From the NCBI GenBank assembly GCA_012728095.1, contig JAAYFU010000059.1:1-55091 (forward strand): DNA of 55,091 nt, given 5' to 3'. Numbering within the stretch: the first letter of the stretch is position 1; each line of letters starts with the position of its first letter. Below, piece after piece: positions 8,908 to 15,614 of the stretch. A model generated the notes under the pieces. The model ran no database searches and was not told where the DNA came from. It saw only the letters and a program-made list of their open reading frames with translations. The stretch is from Clostridiaceae bacterium (GTDB taxonomy: Bacteria > Bacillota > Clostridia > DSM-8532). The translations under genes and the position numbers were made by a program.

Positions 8908-9615
8908 TTATCTTAATAAATCCAGCAGGGCTTCAGTCGTTCTCTCATTAAGGTCCAAGGAAACCTCTTGTTCAAGTATATCCCCTAAAAAATGGGCATC
9001 GGATGAATGGATATAATGATATGAATCAAGAAAGGGATTTTCACTTAAGAATTTCTCAAGGGAACAATTTCGGGATAGCTCCAAGTATTTAAAACAGTAT
9101 TCGGAGGGAATCGCTCCCAGGGTATTGAGCATACTGAAGGACTGCCGGTCTATATGGGCGGGAATGACAACACCGCCAAGGCTTCTTACTTCTTTTATCG
9201 CTGTTTCAACATCCAGCTTACAGGCACCGGAAAGAAGCCTGGTTTCCTTGCCGATAACATTATCCTCATGATCCATTAATATTTGTGCGCCGAAAATATC
9301 CTCTCTGTTTTCGATGGGAATTAGATTCGAATAGACAAGCTTTTCAAAAGTCCGAGCCCTCTCAGGATCGGGAAATAAGCAGACAAGATGAAGCTCTTCC
9401 GCCGTGCAGAGCTCCATACCCGGTATTACCAGCAAACCCTGTCTGTTTCCCACCTCAATGACAGCTTCTAAATTTCGGGCTGAATTATGGTCTGTAATCG
9501 CAATAATATCAAGCCCTTTAATCAGGGCCATATTTACGATATTATTCGGGGTCATGTCATCCTCTGCGCAGGGAGACAGACAAGTATGAATATGCAGATC
9601 AACCCAGTATTTCAT
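8908..9615 (-). CDS. PHP-domain metal-dependent phosphoesterase
   Basis: PHP proteins hydrolyse phosphoesters with a cluster of metals. Ligand motifs visible are DLHIHTCLSPCAEDD at the N-terminus, ITDHNS (about 41), PGMELCTAEELHL (about 65), VIPAHIDR and SSDAHFLG. Length 235 fits the small stand-alone PHP phosphoesterases. The substrate is unknown. It is the last gene of the hydrogenase/DRTGG/RsbW-like run, two bases after the DRTGG gene, so a signalling nucleotide or phosphorylated intermediate is a reasonable guess. Confidence 0.88.
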   Translation of the reverse strand: MKYWVDLHIHTCLSPCAEDDMTPNNIVNMALIKGLDIIAITDHNSARNLEAVIEVGNRQGLLVIPGMELCTAEELHLVCLFPDPERARTFEKLVYSNLIPIENREDIFGAQILMDHEDNVIGKETRLLSGACKLDVETAIKEVRSLGGVVIPAHIDRQSFSMLNTLGAIPSEYCFKYLELSRNCSLEKFLSENPFLDSYHYIHSSDAHFLGDILEQEVSLDLNERTTEALLDLLR

Positions 9616-9617
9616 TA

Positions 9618-9959
9618 TTAATCCTTTATTAATCTAAATATCTCATAACAAAGCTCAGCCGCGCTTTTTGCGCCGGAAAGAAGCACAACTTCCTTCTCTG
9701 CTGCCCTTTCTGCCATCTGTTTTTCAATCTCAATATTCTCAGGAATAAGGACACATGCGCAATCTGTCAAGGATGCAACTGCCACAACATTCAGATTGGT
9801 ATGTATTGTTATCCATACATCGCCCTCATTAATCTTCGCCATGGCATGACTCAACAGATCACATGAATAAACGCCCGTAACTTTCCTTTCCAGTTTTTTC
9901 GGTATTTCAGTAATTATCTTTAAACCTAATTTATGCGATAATTCATTGATTGTCATCAT
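9618..9959 (-). CDS. Stand-alone DRTGG-domain protein (first of two)
   Basis: A 113-residue protein made almost wholly of one DRTGG-type fold, a domain better known as a regulatory part of Pta and of CBS-domain pyrophosphatases. Visible family features are an N-terminal helix (INELSHKLGLKIIT), GVYSCDLLSHAMAKINEGDV, and a later strand-helix VVLLSGAKSAAELCYEI. It overlaps the end of the hydrogenase-like gene by 17 bases and lies two bases before the PHP gene. A paralogue (11729-12076) sits on the other side of the hydrogenase-like gene. The ligand is unknown. Confidence 0.82.
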   Translation of the reverse strand: MMTINELSHKLGLKIITEIPKKLERKVTGVYSCDLLSHAMAKINEGDVWITIHTNLNVVAVASLTDCACVLIPENIEIEKQMAERAAEKEVVLLSGAKSAAELCYEIFRLIKD

Positions 9960-11262
9960 TAATGCTCCCTGTACTGTCTATTTGATTAAGCTGGTGGGCT
10001 ATACTGTTAACCTTTTCCCTGAGTTTGAATATGCAATCTGTTTCTTTTGCATTTCCCCTGACAATATCCTCAGCCAGCGCCCTGCAGCTTGGCGCGCCGC
10101 ATGCGCCGCAATCCAGCCCAGGGAAACTCTCCGTAATCTGATCGATCATGTTCATTTTTTCAAGTGCCTTCATCATGTCATCATCAAGCTTCATTATCGG
10201 TCTGTATTCAACAGTGGATTTCCATTCAAGCTCTTTTATATCCTTATGCTCATGAGGTACGCTATGAGCCTGATTCATTTTTATTTTTTCTACCTCATTA
10301 ATGAGATTTACCTTGGCTATAAAGGGGTTTTCCACTGCCAGAGGCCCTCCCAGGCAGCCTTCGGGACAGGCAAGCGCTTCAATGTAATCAATAGTGTCCA
10401 GATTGCCCTTAACCGCCTCTTCAAGAATATCGTTAACATTATGTATACCATGTACGGCAATTCTTCTGCCGTCTTTAAAAGCAGAGCTCTCACCGCCGGT
10501 CATTGCCCATGAAACACCAATAGCGCTGGATAAAGAAAAAGGCTCTTTAGTTATTCTCCCCTGCTTTTTCATAATATCCAGAAGCGGAAGAAAGATATCT
10601 TTTATGGATAATACACCATCTACATTGGATACCCTGTTTTCGTAAGGAGCCTTTACACTGGTAACTTTTGCAGCGCAAGGGGAAATGAAGAATACACCGA
10701 TTTTCTCTAAAGGTATACCGTATTTTTCATTTACCTCCTGTCTTGACAATGCCGCTGCCACTTCCATGGGAGATTCAATTCTTAATAAATTATCAATCAA
10801 GTTAGGAAAACGGATCTGGATAAACCTGACAACAGCCGGACAGGCAGAAGATATGACGGGCTTTTTTATATCATTGTTTGACATGTAACACTTCGTAGCG
10901 TTGGTAACTATTTCTGCCGCTCTTGCTACTTCAAAAACATAATCAAAGCCATATAACTTCAGGGCTGAAACGATTATTTCCCTGGAATAACCCGGACCAA
11001 ACTGGCCGTATAATGTTGGTGCAGGTAACGCAATCTTATATCCATAATTCTTAATAATGTCCAATGGATCAGTAACGGCTTTTTTAGCATGATATGGACA
11101 TATTCTTATACATACACCGCAATCGATACATCTTTCCTTTATTATTACGGCTTTTCCGTTACGTACACGAATAGCTTCCGTAGGACAATATTTAATACAG
11201 TTTGTACAACCCTTGCACTTTGATTTATCAAGGGTGACGGAATGAAAATAATATTGTTCCAT
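9943..11262 (-). CDS. Sensory-type [FeFe] hydrogenase-like protein (group D-like)
   Basis: Two N-terminal [4Fe-4S] motifs (CKGCTNCIKYCP; CIDCGVCIRICP) are followed by an H-cluster domain and a C-terminal four-cysteine FeS domain (LDCGACGAPSC...DCIF, near 385). The three H-cluster loops are SSACPAVVRF (about 138), FFISPCAAKV (about 193) and EALACPEGCLGGP (about 300). The four cluster-ligand cysteines are kept, but the proton-shuttle cysteine of TSCCP is Ala and the Glu after the second loop is absent. This pattern is described for putative H2-sensing [FeFe] proteins, so sensing or redox signalling is more likely than turnover. It lies between an RsbW-like ATPase and a DRTGG gene. Confidence 0.87.
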   Translation of the reverse strand: MEQYYFHSVTLDKSKCKGCTNCIKYCPTEAIRVRNGKAVIIKERCIDCGVCIRICPYHAKKAVTDPLDIIKNYGYKIALPAPTLYGQFGPGYSREIIVSALKLYGFDYVFEVARAAEIVTNATKCYMSNNDIKKPVISSACPAVVRFIQIRFPNLIDNLLRIESPMEVAAALSRQEVNEKYGIPLEKIGVFFISPCAAKVTSVKAPYENRVSNVDGVLSIKDIFLPLLDIMKKQGRITKEPFSLSSAIGVSWAMTGGESSAFKDGRRIAVHGIHNVNDILEEAVKGNLDTIDYIEALACPEGCLGGPLAVENPFIAKVNLINEVEKIKMNQAHSVPHEHKDIKELEWKSTVEYRPIMKLDDDMMKALEKMNMIDQITESFPGLDCGACGAPSCRALAEDIVRGNAKETDCIFKLREKVNSIAHQLNQIDSTGSINDDNQ

Positions 11263-11296
11263 TCATTTGTCCCTTCATTAATGCAATCATAAATAC

Positions 11297-11725
11297 TTAC
11301 TTCTTAAAAAAAACTGTTATATTCACCGTTGTTCCTTCATTAACAGCGGTTTTAATATCCAGAATATCTGAATTCTTTTTCATATTGGATAGCCCCATTC
11401 CGGCGCCGAACCCCATTTCCCTTATACTGTCCGGAGCGGTGGAGTAGCCTTCCTGCATGGCCAGCTCCAAATCCTCAATACCGGGGCCCTGGTCTGAAAT
11501 GGTAATAACTATTTTGTTTTCATCGATTTCCACGTGGGCCTGCCCACCATTACCATGGATTACTGCATTTATTTCGGCTTCGTACATGGCAATGGAAGTG
11601 CGCTTCACTATATCCGGCGCCACACCAAGCTGGGACAGGATCTTGCGGACATTGCTGGAAGCCTCTCCTGCTATGGTGAAATCATTGGCCGGAATGATAT
11701 AGTCTCTTACAACTACACTTGCCAT
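11297..11725 (-). CDS. RsbW/SpoIIAB-like anti-sigma-type ATPase
   Basis: GHKL-fold ATPase of the serine-kinase/anti-sigma type. The N box is YEAEINAVIHG (about 50), G1 is ISDQGPGIED (about 77), and G2 is MGFGAGMGLSNMKKNSD (about 105). Length 142 is normal for a stand-alone RsbW-like protein. Members may bind a sigma factor or phosphorylate an anti-sigma-factor antagonist; no sigma factor or STAS protein is encoded nearby. It lies 34 bases before the hydrogenase-like gene and three bases after the upstream DRTGG gene, so it is part of that operon. Confidence 0.88.
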   Translation of the reverse strand: MASVVVRDYIIPANDFTIAGEASSNVRKILSQLGVAPDIVKRTSIAMYEAEINAVIHGNGGQAHVEIDENKIVITISDQGPGIEDLELAMQEGYSTAPDSIREMGFGAGMGLSNMKKNSDILDIKTAVNEGTTVNITVFFKK

Positions 11726-11728
11726 AGG

Positions 11729-12076
11729 CTATTCCCCGTGTCCGCCAATTCCGTTTTTATACAGCTTTCCACTTGCTACGAACAAAGGATAATCGGTTGC
11801 AAGAAGCACAATCCCTTTTTCCTCCGCCATCTCAATCATGCTTTCAAGGGGCTTCTTACCACGTACGAAAATGACTGCCTTGATATCCATCATTTCGGCT
11901 GTCCTGATCACCTGAGGATTTATCAGACCCGTTAAAAGCAGTGCATTGGACTTGGAAAATGCCATAACATCACTCATAAGATCAGCACTGCAGGCAGAAA
12001 AAATTTCTATGTCTGGATCATAGTTTTTTGTGCATATTTCTGCTTTGACAAGCTGCGCAATTTCAGATAGCTTCAT
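11729..12076 (-). CDS. Stand-alone DRTGG-domain protein (second of two)
   Basis: A single DRTGG-type domain of about 115 residues, related to the protein at 9618-9959: MKLSEIAQLVKAEI at the N-terminus, then IFSACSADLMSDVMAFSKSN and a middle strand AVIFVRGKKP. A C-terminal extension (LFVASGKLYKNGIGGHG) is Gly/His rich. I place the start at the ATG at 12076, which has GAGGAG four bases upstream, instead of a further in-frame start at 12097. The stop lies three bases before the RsbW-like gene. The ligand is unknown. Confidence 0.8.
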   Translation of the reverse strand: MKLSEIAQLVKAEICTKNYDPDIEIFSACSADLMSDVMAFSKSNALLLTGLINPQVIRTAEMMDIKAVIFVRGKKPLESMIEMAEEKGIVLLATDYPLFVASGKLYKNGIGGHGE

Positions 12077-12145
12077 ATGTCTCCTCTCAAAATACACCGT
12101 TAATTCCGGAAGTTAATTAATTGTAGCTTTTTATGATACGCTTTT

Positions 12146-12349
12146 TTACTTGTTTTCGAAAAAAGCATTCAAGTCTTCTATAAGCTTATTTGCGTCAATA
12201 CCATGGACAGCGCATGCTTCCTCAATACTCTCACCGGAAGATGAAGGACAACCGAGGCAATGCATGCCATGTTTGATAAAAATCGGAGCTGTGCCTCTAT
12301 CCATCATAAGGACATCCATTATAATATCATCTTTTGTTATCTTTACCAT
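12146..12349 (-). CDS. DUF1858-type redox-disulfide domain protein
   Basis: A 67-residue protein with ITKDDIIMDVLM, then GTAPIFIKHGMHCLGCPSS, then IEEACAVHGIDANKLIEDLN. This is the small domain found with hybrid-cluster and other redox proteins, with the CxxC pair that suggests a redox-active disulfide. The ATG at 12349 has GGAGG eight bases upstream. It is the first gene of the hydrogenase-like module, 69 bases before the DRTGG gene, and may be its redox input or partner; that is inference. Confidence 0.82.
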   Translation of the reverse strand: MVKITKDDIIMDVLMMDRGTAPIFIKHGMHCLGCPSSSGESIEEACAVHGIDANKLIEDLNAFFENK

Positions 12350-12579
12350 ACTTTCAGCCTCCACCCCGATACCTTATTACCGCTAATATCTTTATTATAG
12401 CAAAAAGTAAAAATAGCGCAACATTATACAACGGTATTGACTTGGTCAATCCTGATGTGTTAAGTTTAACAAGACAGGGTAGTATAATAAGTAGAGCATA
12501 ATAATATAATTTCTTTATAATACATAATACATCGTCCGGAAACCTAACAATCAGTCGTGTAATTACCAGGAGGTAGACT

Positions 12580-12846
12580 ATGTCATTCTTTACAAAGCTT
12601 TTTGGAACTGATAAATCGCAGAAAGATACAAATTCAAGAGAAAATATTTCGAGAAGTGAAAGCGCGGTATCTCTCCAATATAATGGTAAAGACAATGAAA
12701 TCGTTGCAGTAATTATGGCTGCTTTAATGAATATATTGAACGACTCAACAGGAGAACTTAGAATCAAATCAATACGCCGTACAAACAGAAGGTCTCCTGT
12801 GTGGAACATAGCCGGAAGGGACGAATATATAGCGTCAAAACTTTAA
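12580..12846 (+). CDS. Small protein resembling the C-terminus of OadG-type gamma subunits
   Basis: An 88-residue protein behind a strong AGGAGG. Its C-terminal half (NEIVAVIMAALMN, then SIRRTNRRSPVWNIAGRDEY) resembles the soluble tail of oxaloacetate/methylmalonyl-CoA decarboxylase gamma subunits, but the N-terminal membrane helix of that family is absent and no decarboxylase genes are close. It ends in a hairpin terminator (12868-12900). A TATAAT at 12483-12488 may be its -10 but I found no good -35. It could be a degenerate or repurposed subunit; function unknown. Confidence 0.7.
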   Translation: MSFFTKLFGTDKSQKDTNSRENISRSESAVSLQYNGKDNEIVAVIMAALMNILNDSTGELRIKSIRRTNRRSPVWNIAGRDEYIASKL

Positions 12847-12867
12847 TCAAAAAAAAGAAATGATTAA

Positions 12868-12900
12868 CAAAGCTGCCTTCTTACTGAGGAGGCAGCTTTT
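12868..12900 (+). terminator. Hairpin terminator after the OadG-like gene
   Basis: AAAGCTGCC (12869-12877) and GGCAGCTTTT (12891-12900) form a stem with a 13-base loop and a short T run. It lies 22 bases after the stop and before the next gene's ribosome binding site. Confidence 0.7.
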
Positions 12901-12922
12901 CACTAAAGGTGGGATTAATTCT

Positions 12923-14134
12923 ATGAAGTACATTATTATTCTGGGGGACGGTATGGCTGACTGGCCCCTTGATGAAATAGGCGGAAGAACCCCGCTGGAA
13001 GCTGCTGAAAAACCAAATATGGATAGATTGATTAAATCGGGTATTGCGGGAACTGTCCATACCATCCCGGAGGGTATGCCTGCGGGAAGCGACGTTGCCA
13101 ATTTGTCGGTTTTCGGGTTTGATCCGAGAACCTGTTATACAGGCCGTTCCCCTCTTGAGGCAATAAGTATGGGGATTAAACTTGGTTCTGATGATACCGC
13201 GCTTAGGTGTAATTTAGTCACTTTAAGCAATGAAGACGAATACGAAAATCGCTCGATGATCGACTACAGTGCGGGAGAAATCACAACCGAAGAAGCCTCC
13301 GCGCTTATAAAAGATGTCGCAAAAGCCCTTAACAGGGAAGGTATAGCCTTTTACCCCGGAGTCAGCTACCGCCATTGTCTCATTTGGAAGAACGGGCCAT
13401 TGGATATAAGGCTTACCCCACCCCATGATATTTCTGGAAAGAAAATCGCTGAATACCTGCCTAAGGGGCCGGGACGCGAGATTGCTATAGAACTCATGAA
13501 GAAAAGCACAGAGATTCTCAACAATCATCCTGTAAACATAAGCCGTGTAGAAAGAGGGCTAAATCCTGCCAATTCAATATGGCTCTGGGGCCAGGGAAAG
13601 AAGCCTGAAGTTCCTTTGTTTATTGAAAAATACGGTCTCTGCGGGTCGGTTATATCGGCGGTAGACCTGGTAAAAGGTATCGGTATTGCTTCGGGAATGA
13701 AGTCGGTCAATGTTATTGGTGCCACCGGCAATCTCAAAACCAATTTCAAGGGTAAGGCAGAGGCTGCCCTGAATGAATTGCGGGAAGGCAGGGATCTTGT
13801 ATATATCCATGTCGAAGCCCCGGATGAATGCGGGCATCAAGGCCAACTGAAGGAAAAGATCCGGGCAATTGAGCTGATAGACAGGGAAGTCCTGGGTACA
13901 TTGCTGGATGGTCTTGCAGACATGGAGCCTTACCGCCTTATGGTACTTCCTGATCATCCTACGCCAATAGCCATAAGAACACATTGTGCCGATCCTGTTC
14001 CTTTCTTCATATATGACAGCAGAAAGCCGGAAATAATAAATCTCGAGGCTGTTTACACAGAAGCTTACGCAAAATCAACCGGCCTCGTGATACGGGAAGG
14101 GCATACCCTTATGGATAGGTTTCTGGAGGTGTAA
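12923..14134 (+). CDS. ApgM-family cofactor-independent phosphoglycerate mutase or homoserine kinase-like protein
   Basis: A member of the archaeal-type phosphoglycerate mutase branch of the alkaline phosphatase superfamily. Metal-site motifs are ILGDGMADWP (N-terminus), SDVANLSVFGFDP, HVEAPDECGHQG and LPDHPTPIAIRTH. Bacterial members are annotated either as phosphoglycerate mutase or, in organisms without ThrB, as a proposed homoserine kinase. No threonine or glycolysis genes are adjacent, so I cannot choose. The ATG at 12923 with AAAGGTGG upstream gives 403 residues, the family length. Codon usage looks like its neighbours. Confidence 0.88.
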   Translation: MKYIIILGDGMADWPLDEIGGRTPLEAAEKPNMDRLIKSGIAGTVHTIPEGMPAGSDVANLSVFGFDPRTCYTGRSPLEAISMGIKLGSDDTALRCNLVTLSNEDEYENRSMIDYSAGEITTEEASALIKDVAKALNREGIAFYPGVSYRHCLIWKNGPLDIRLTPPHDISGKKIAEYLPKGPGREIAIELMKKSTEILNNHPVNISRVERGLNPANSIWLWGQGKKPEVPLFIEKYGLCGSVISAVDLVKGIGIASGMKSVNVIGATGNLKTNFKGKAEAALNELREGRDLVYIHVEAPDECGHQGQLKEKIRAIELIDREVLGTLLDGLADMEPYRLMVLPDHPTPIAIRTHCADPVPFFIYDSRKPEIINLEAVYTEAYAKSTGLVIREGHTLMDRFLEV

Positions 14135-14155
14135 AAGCCTTAACAGGGTATTGTT

Positions 14156-14884
14156 ATGGTTATAAAATGGAAAGTACCTGTGATTGTTACAGTCGCTGTT
14201 CTGTTTTTTATAATATTAATATTAATAATTATAATAGTATTGTTTTTACCCTACAATAAAGGCAGAGAGGAAGTAGTGATGGAAACAAAAGAATATAAGC
14301 TTTCTGAACCTGTAAAAAAGGGTAATATGTCTCTTGAAGAAGCCATTGCCTGCAGGCGGTCAGTCCGCTCCTACAGTGAAGGTAAAATAGAAGAGAAGGA
14401 TATATCCCAGTTATTGTGGACCGCCCAAGGTATTACCGATGAAATGGAAGGGCTCAGAACGGCACCGTCAGCGGGAGCCTTATATCCCCTGGAAATATAT
14501 ATAGCAGCGGCAATGGTAGAGGGAATAGAAGCAGGATTATATAAGTATAATCCTTTAAACCACAGCCTTATCCTTAAGAAATACGGAGATTTGAGAGAGG
14601 ATATATATAATGTGAGTCTCAGGCAGGACAGCATAAAGGATGCAGCGGCTGTTGTAATTTATTGCGCAGTGTTTGAAAAGACGTCTTCCCGTTACGAGGA
14701 CAGGGCAGAACAGTATATATACCTGGAAGCAGGGCATTCGGCGCAAAATATATATCTCCAGGCAGAAGCCCTCAACCTCGGGACAGTCGCTATAGGGGCA
14801 TTTAACGACAAGGGTATTAAAAGAGTCCTGGAATTGACGGATGAAGAGCACCCTGTTTACCTGATGCCCATAGGAAAAAAGTGA
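14156..14884 (+). CDS. Membrane-anchored SagB/ThcOx-type nitroreductase-fold protein
   Basis: An N-terminal membrane segment (about 8-32, almost all Val/Ile/Leu) is followed by a flavin reductase domain: ACRRSVRSYSEGKI (FMN binding), TAPSAGALYPLEIYI, DRAEQYIYLEAGHSAQNIYL and ALNLGTVAIGAF. This matches SagB/ThcOx dehydrogenases, which oxidise azolines in peptide natural products, but stand-alone copies of unknown role are common. No YcaO or precursor peptide is visible nearby. The anchor implies a cytoplasmic-face or exported position. It follows the ApgM-type gene by 21 bases and precedes pcm by 54. Confidence 0.82.
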   Translation: MVIKWKVPVIVTVAVLFFIILILIIIIVLFLPYNKGREEVVMETKEYKLSEPVKKGNMSLEEAIACRRSVRSYSEGKIEEKDISQLLWTAQGITDEMEGLRTAPSAGALYPLEIYIAAAMVEGIEAGLYKYNPLNHSLILKKYGDLREDIYNVSLRQDSIKDAAAVVIYCAVFEKTSSRYEDRAEQYIYLEAGHSAQNIYLQAEALNLGTVAIGAFNDKGIKRVLELTDEEHPVYLMPIGKK

Positions 14885-14938
14885 AGTATTTGCCTAGTTA
14901 TTTATGACAATAATTCATGTGAAAATGAAGGAAAGAAA

Positions 14939-15526
14939 ATGGACCACAGGGAACTTGAAGCATATTTTCATTCGTTGGATCGCTCGTTTTTTGTCGATAA
15001 TGATATGAAAGAATATGCAAGCCTTGATATGCCTTTACCTATAGGCTATGGCCAAACCATCTCACAACCCAGTCTTGTGCTGGAGATGACTAAACTCCTG
15101 GCCCCTGAAAAGAATAGCAGGGTACTGGAGATTGGTACGGGATCAGGATTTCAGACAGCTATTCTTGCTAAAATGTCGGCAGAAGTTTATACCGTGGAAA
15201 GAATTGAGAAACTTATGGAAAAGGCCAAAAAAAGACTTGACTCATTGAATTTTTCAAATATTTATTATAAGGTCGGCGACGGAAGTATAGGCTGGCAGGA
15301 GTATGCACCGTATGACAGGATTATGGTAACTGCGGCAGCGCGTATTTTGCCGGACAACCTTGTCAGCCAGTTAAAAGCCGGCGGCAGGATGGTTATTCCG
15401 GTAGGTCCGCCGCACTTGCAGGAATTACGGCTTGTCACTAAAACAGATAACGGCGATATACACATTAAAACCGTTGAAATGGTCAGATTTGTCGAGCTTA
15501 AAGGTAAGTACGGCTGGACGGAATAA
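14939..15526 (+). CDS. pcm: Protein-L-isoaspartate O-methyltransferase
   Basis: Methylates isoaspartyl residues of damaged proteins with SAM, starting their repair. The substrate-side motif MPLPIGYGQTISQPSLVLEM and the SAM-binding VLEIGTGSGFQTAILA (about 62) are clear, followed by YDRIMVTAAARILP and the LKAGGRMVIPVG strand. Length 195 is slightly short but complete. GAAGGAAAGAAA precedes the ATG. It is co-directional with the two upstream genes and ends at a bidirectional terminator against the LysM gene. Confidence 0.93.
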   Translation: MDHRELEAYFHSLDRSFFVDNDMKEYASLDMPLPIGYGQTISQPSLVLEMTKLLAPEKNSRVLEIGTGSGFQTAILAKMSAEVYTVERIEKLMEKAKKRLDSLNFSNIYYKVGDGSIGWQEYAPYDRIMVTAAARILPDNLVSQLKAGGRMVIPVGPPHLQELRLVTKTDNGDIHIKTVEMVRFVELKGKYGWTE

Positions 15527-15584
15527 CTGCCGTTCAGGACAGGAATGTATGAGACAGTTTCAGATAAGGTAATAAGCATAATAA

Positions 15585-15608
15585 AACCGTCCCATGTCCG
15601 AGACGGTT
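15585..15608. terminator. Bidirectional terminator between convergent genes
   Basis: AACCGTC (15585-15591) and GACGGTT (15602-15608) form a stem. On the minus strand it is followed by TTATT, on the plus strand by CGTTCTTT. It separates pcm from the convergent PP2C-like gene, whose stop is seven bases away. Confidence 0.65.
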
Positions 15609-15614
15609 CGTTCT

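Noticed and set aside
12354..12809. Hydrophobic minus-strand frame of 151 codons
   Set aside because: It overlaps the plus-strand gene with a strong AGGAGG (12580-12846) and lacks its own ribosome binding site; the hydrophobicity comes from AT-rich sequence.
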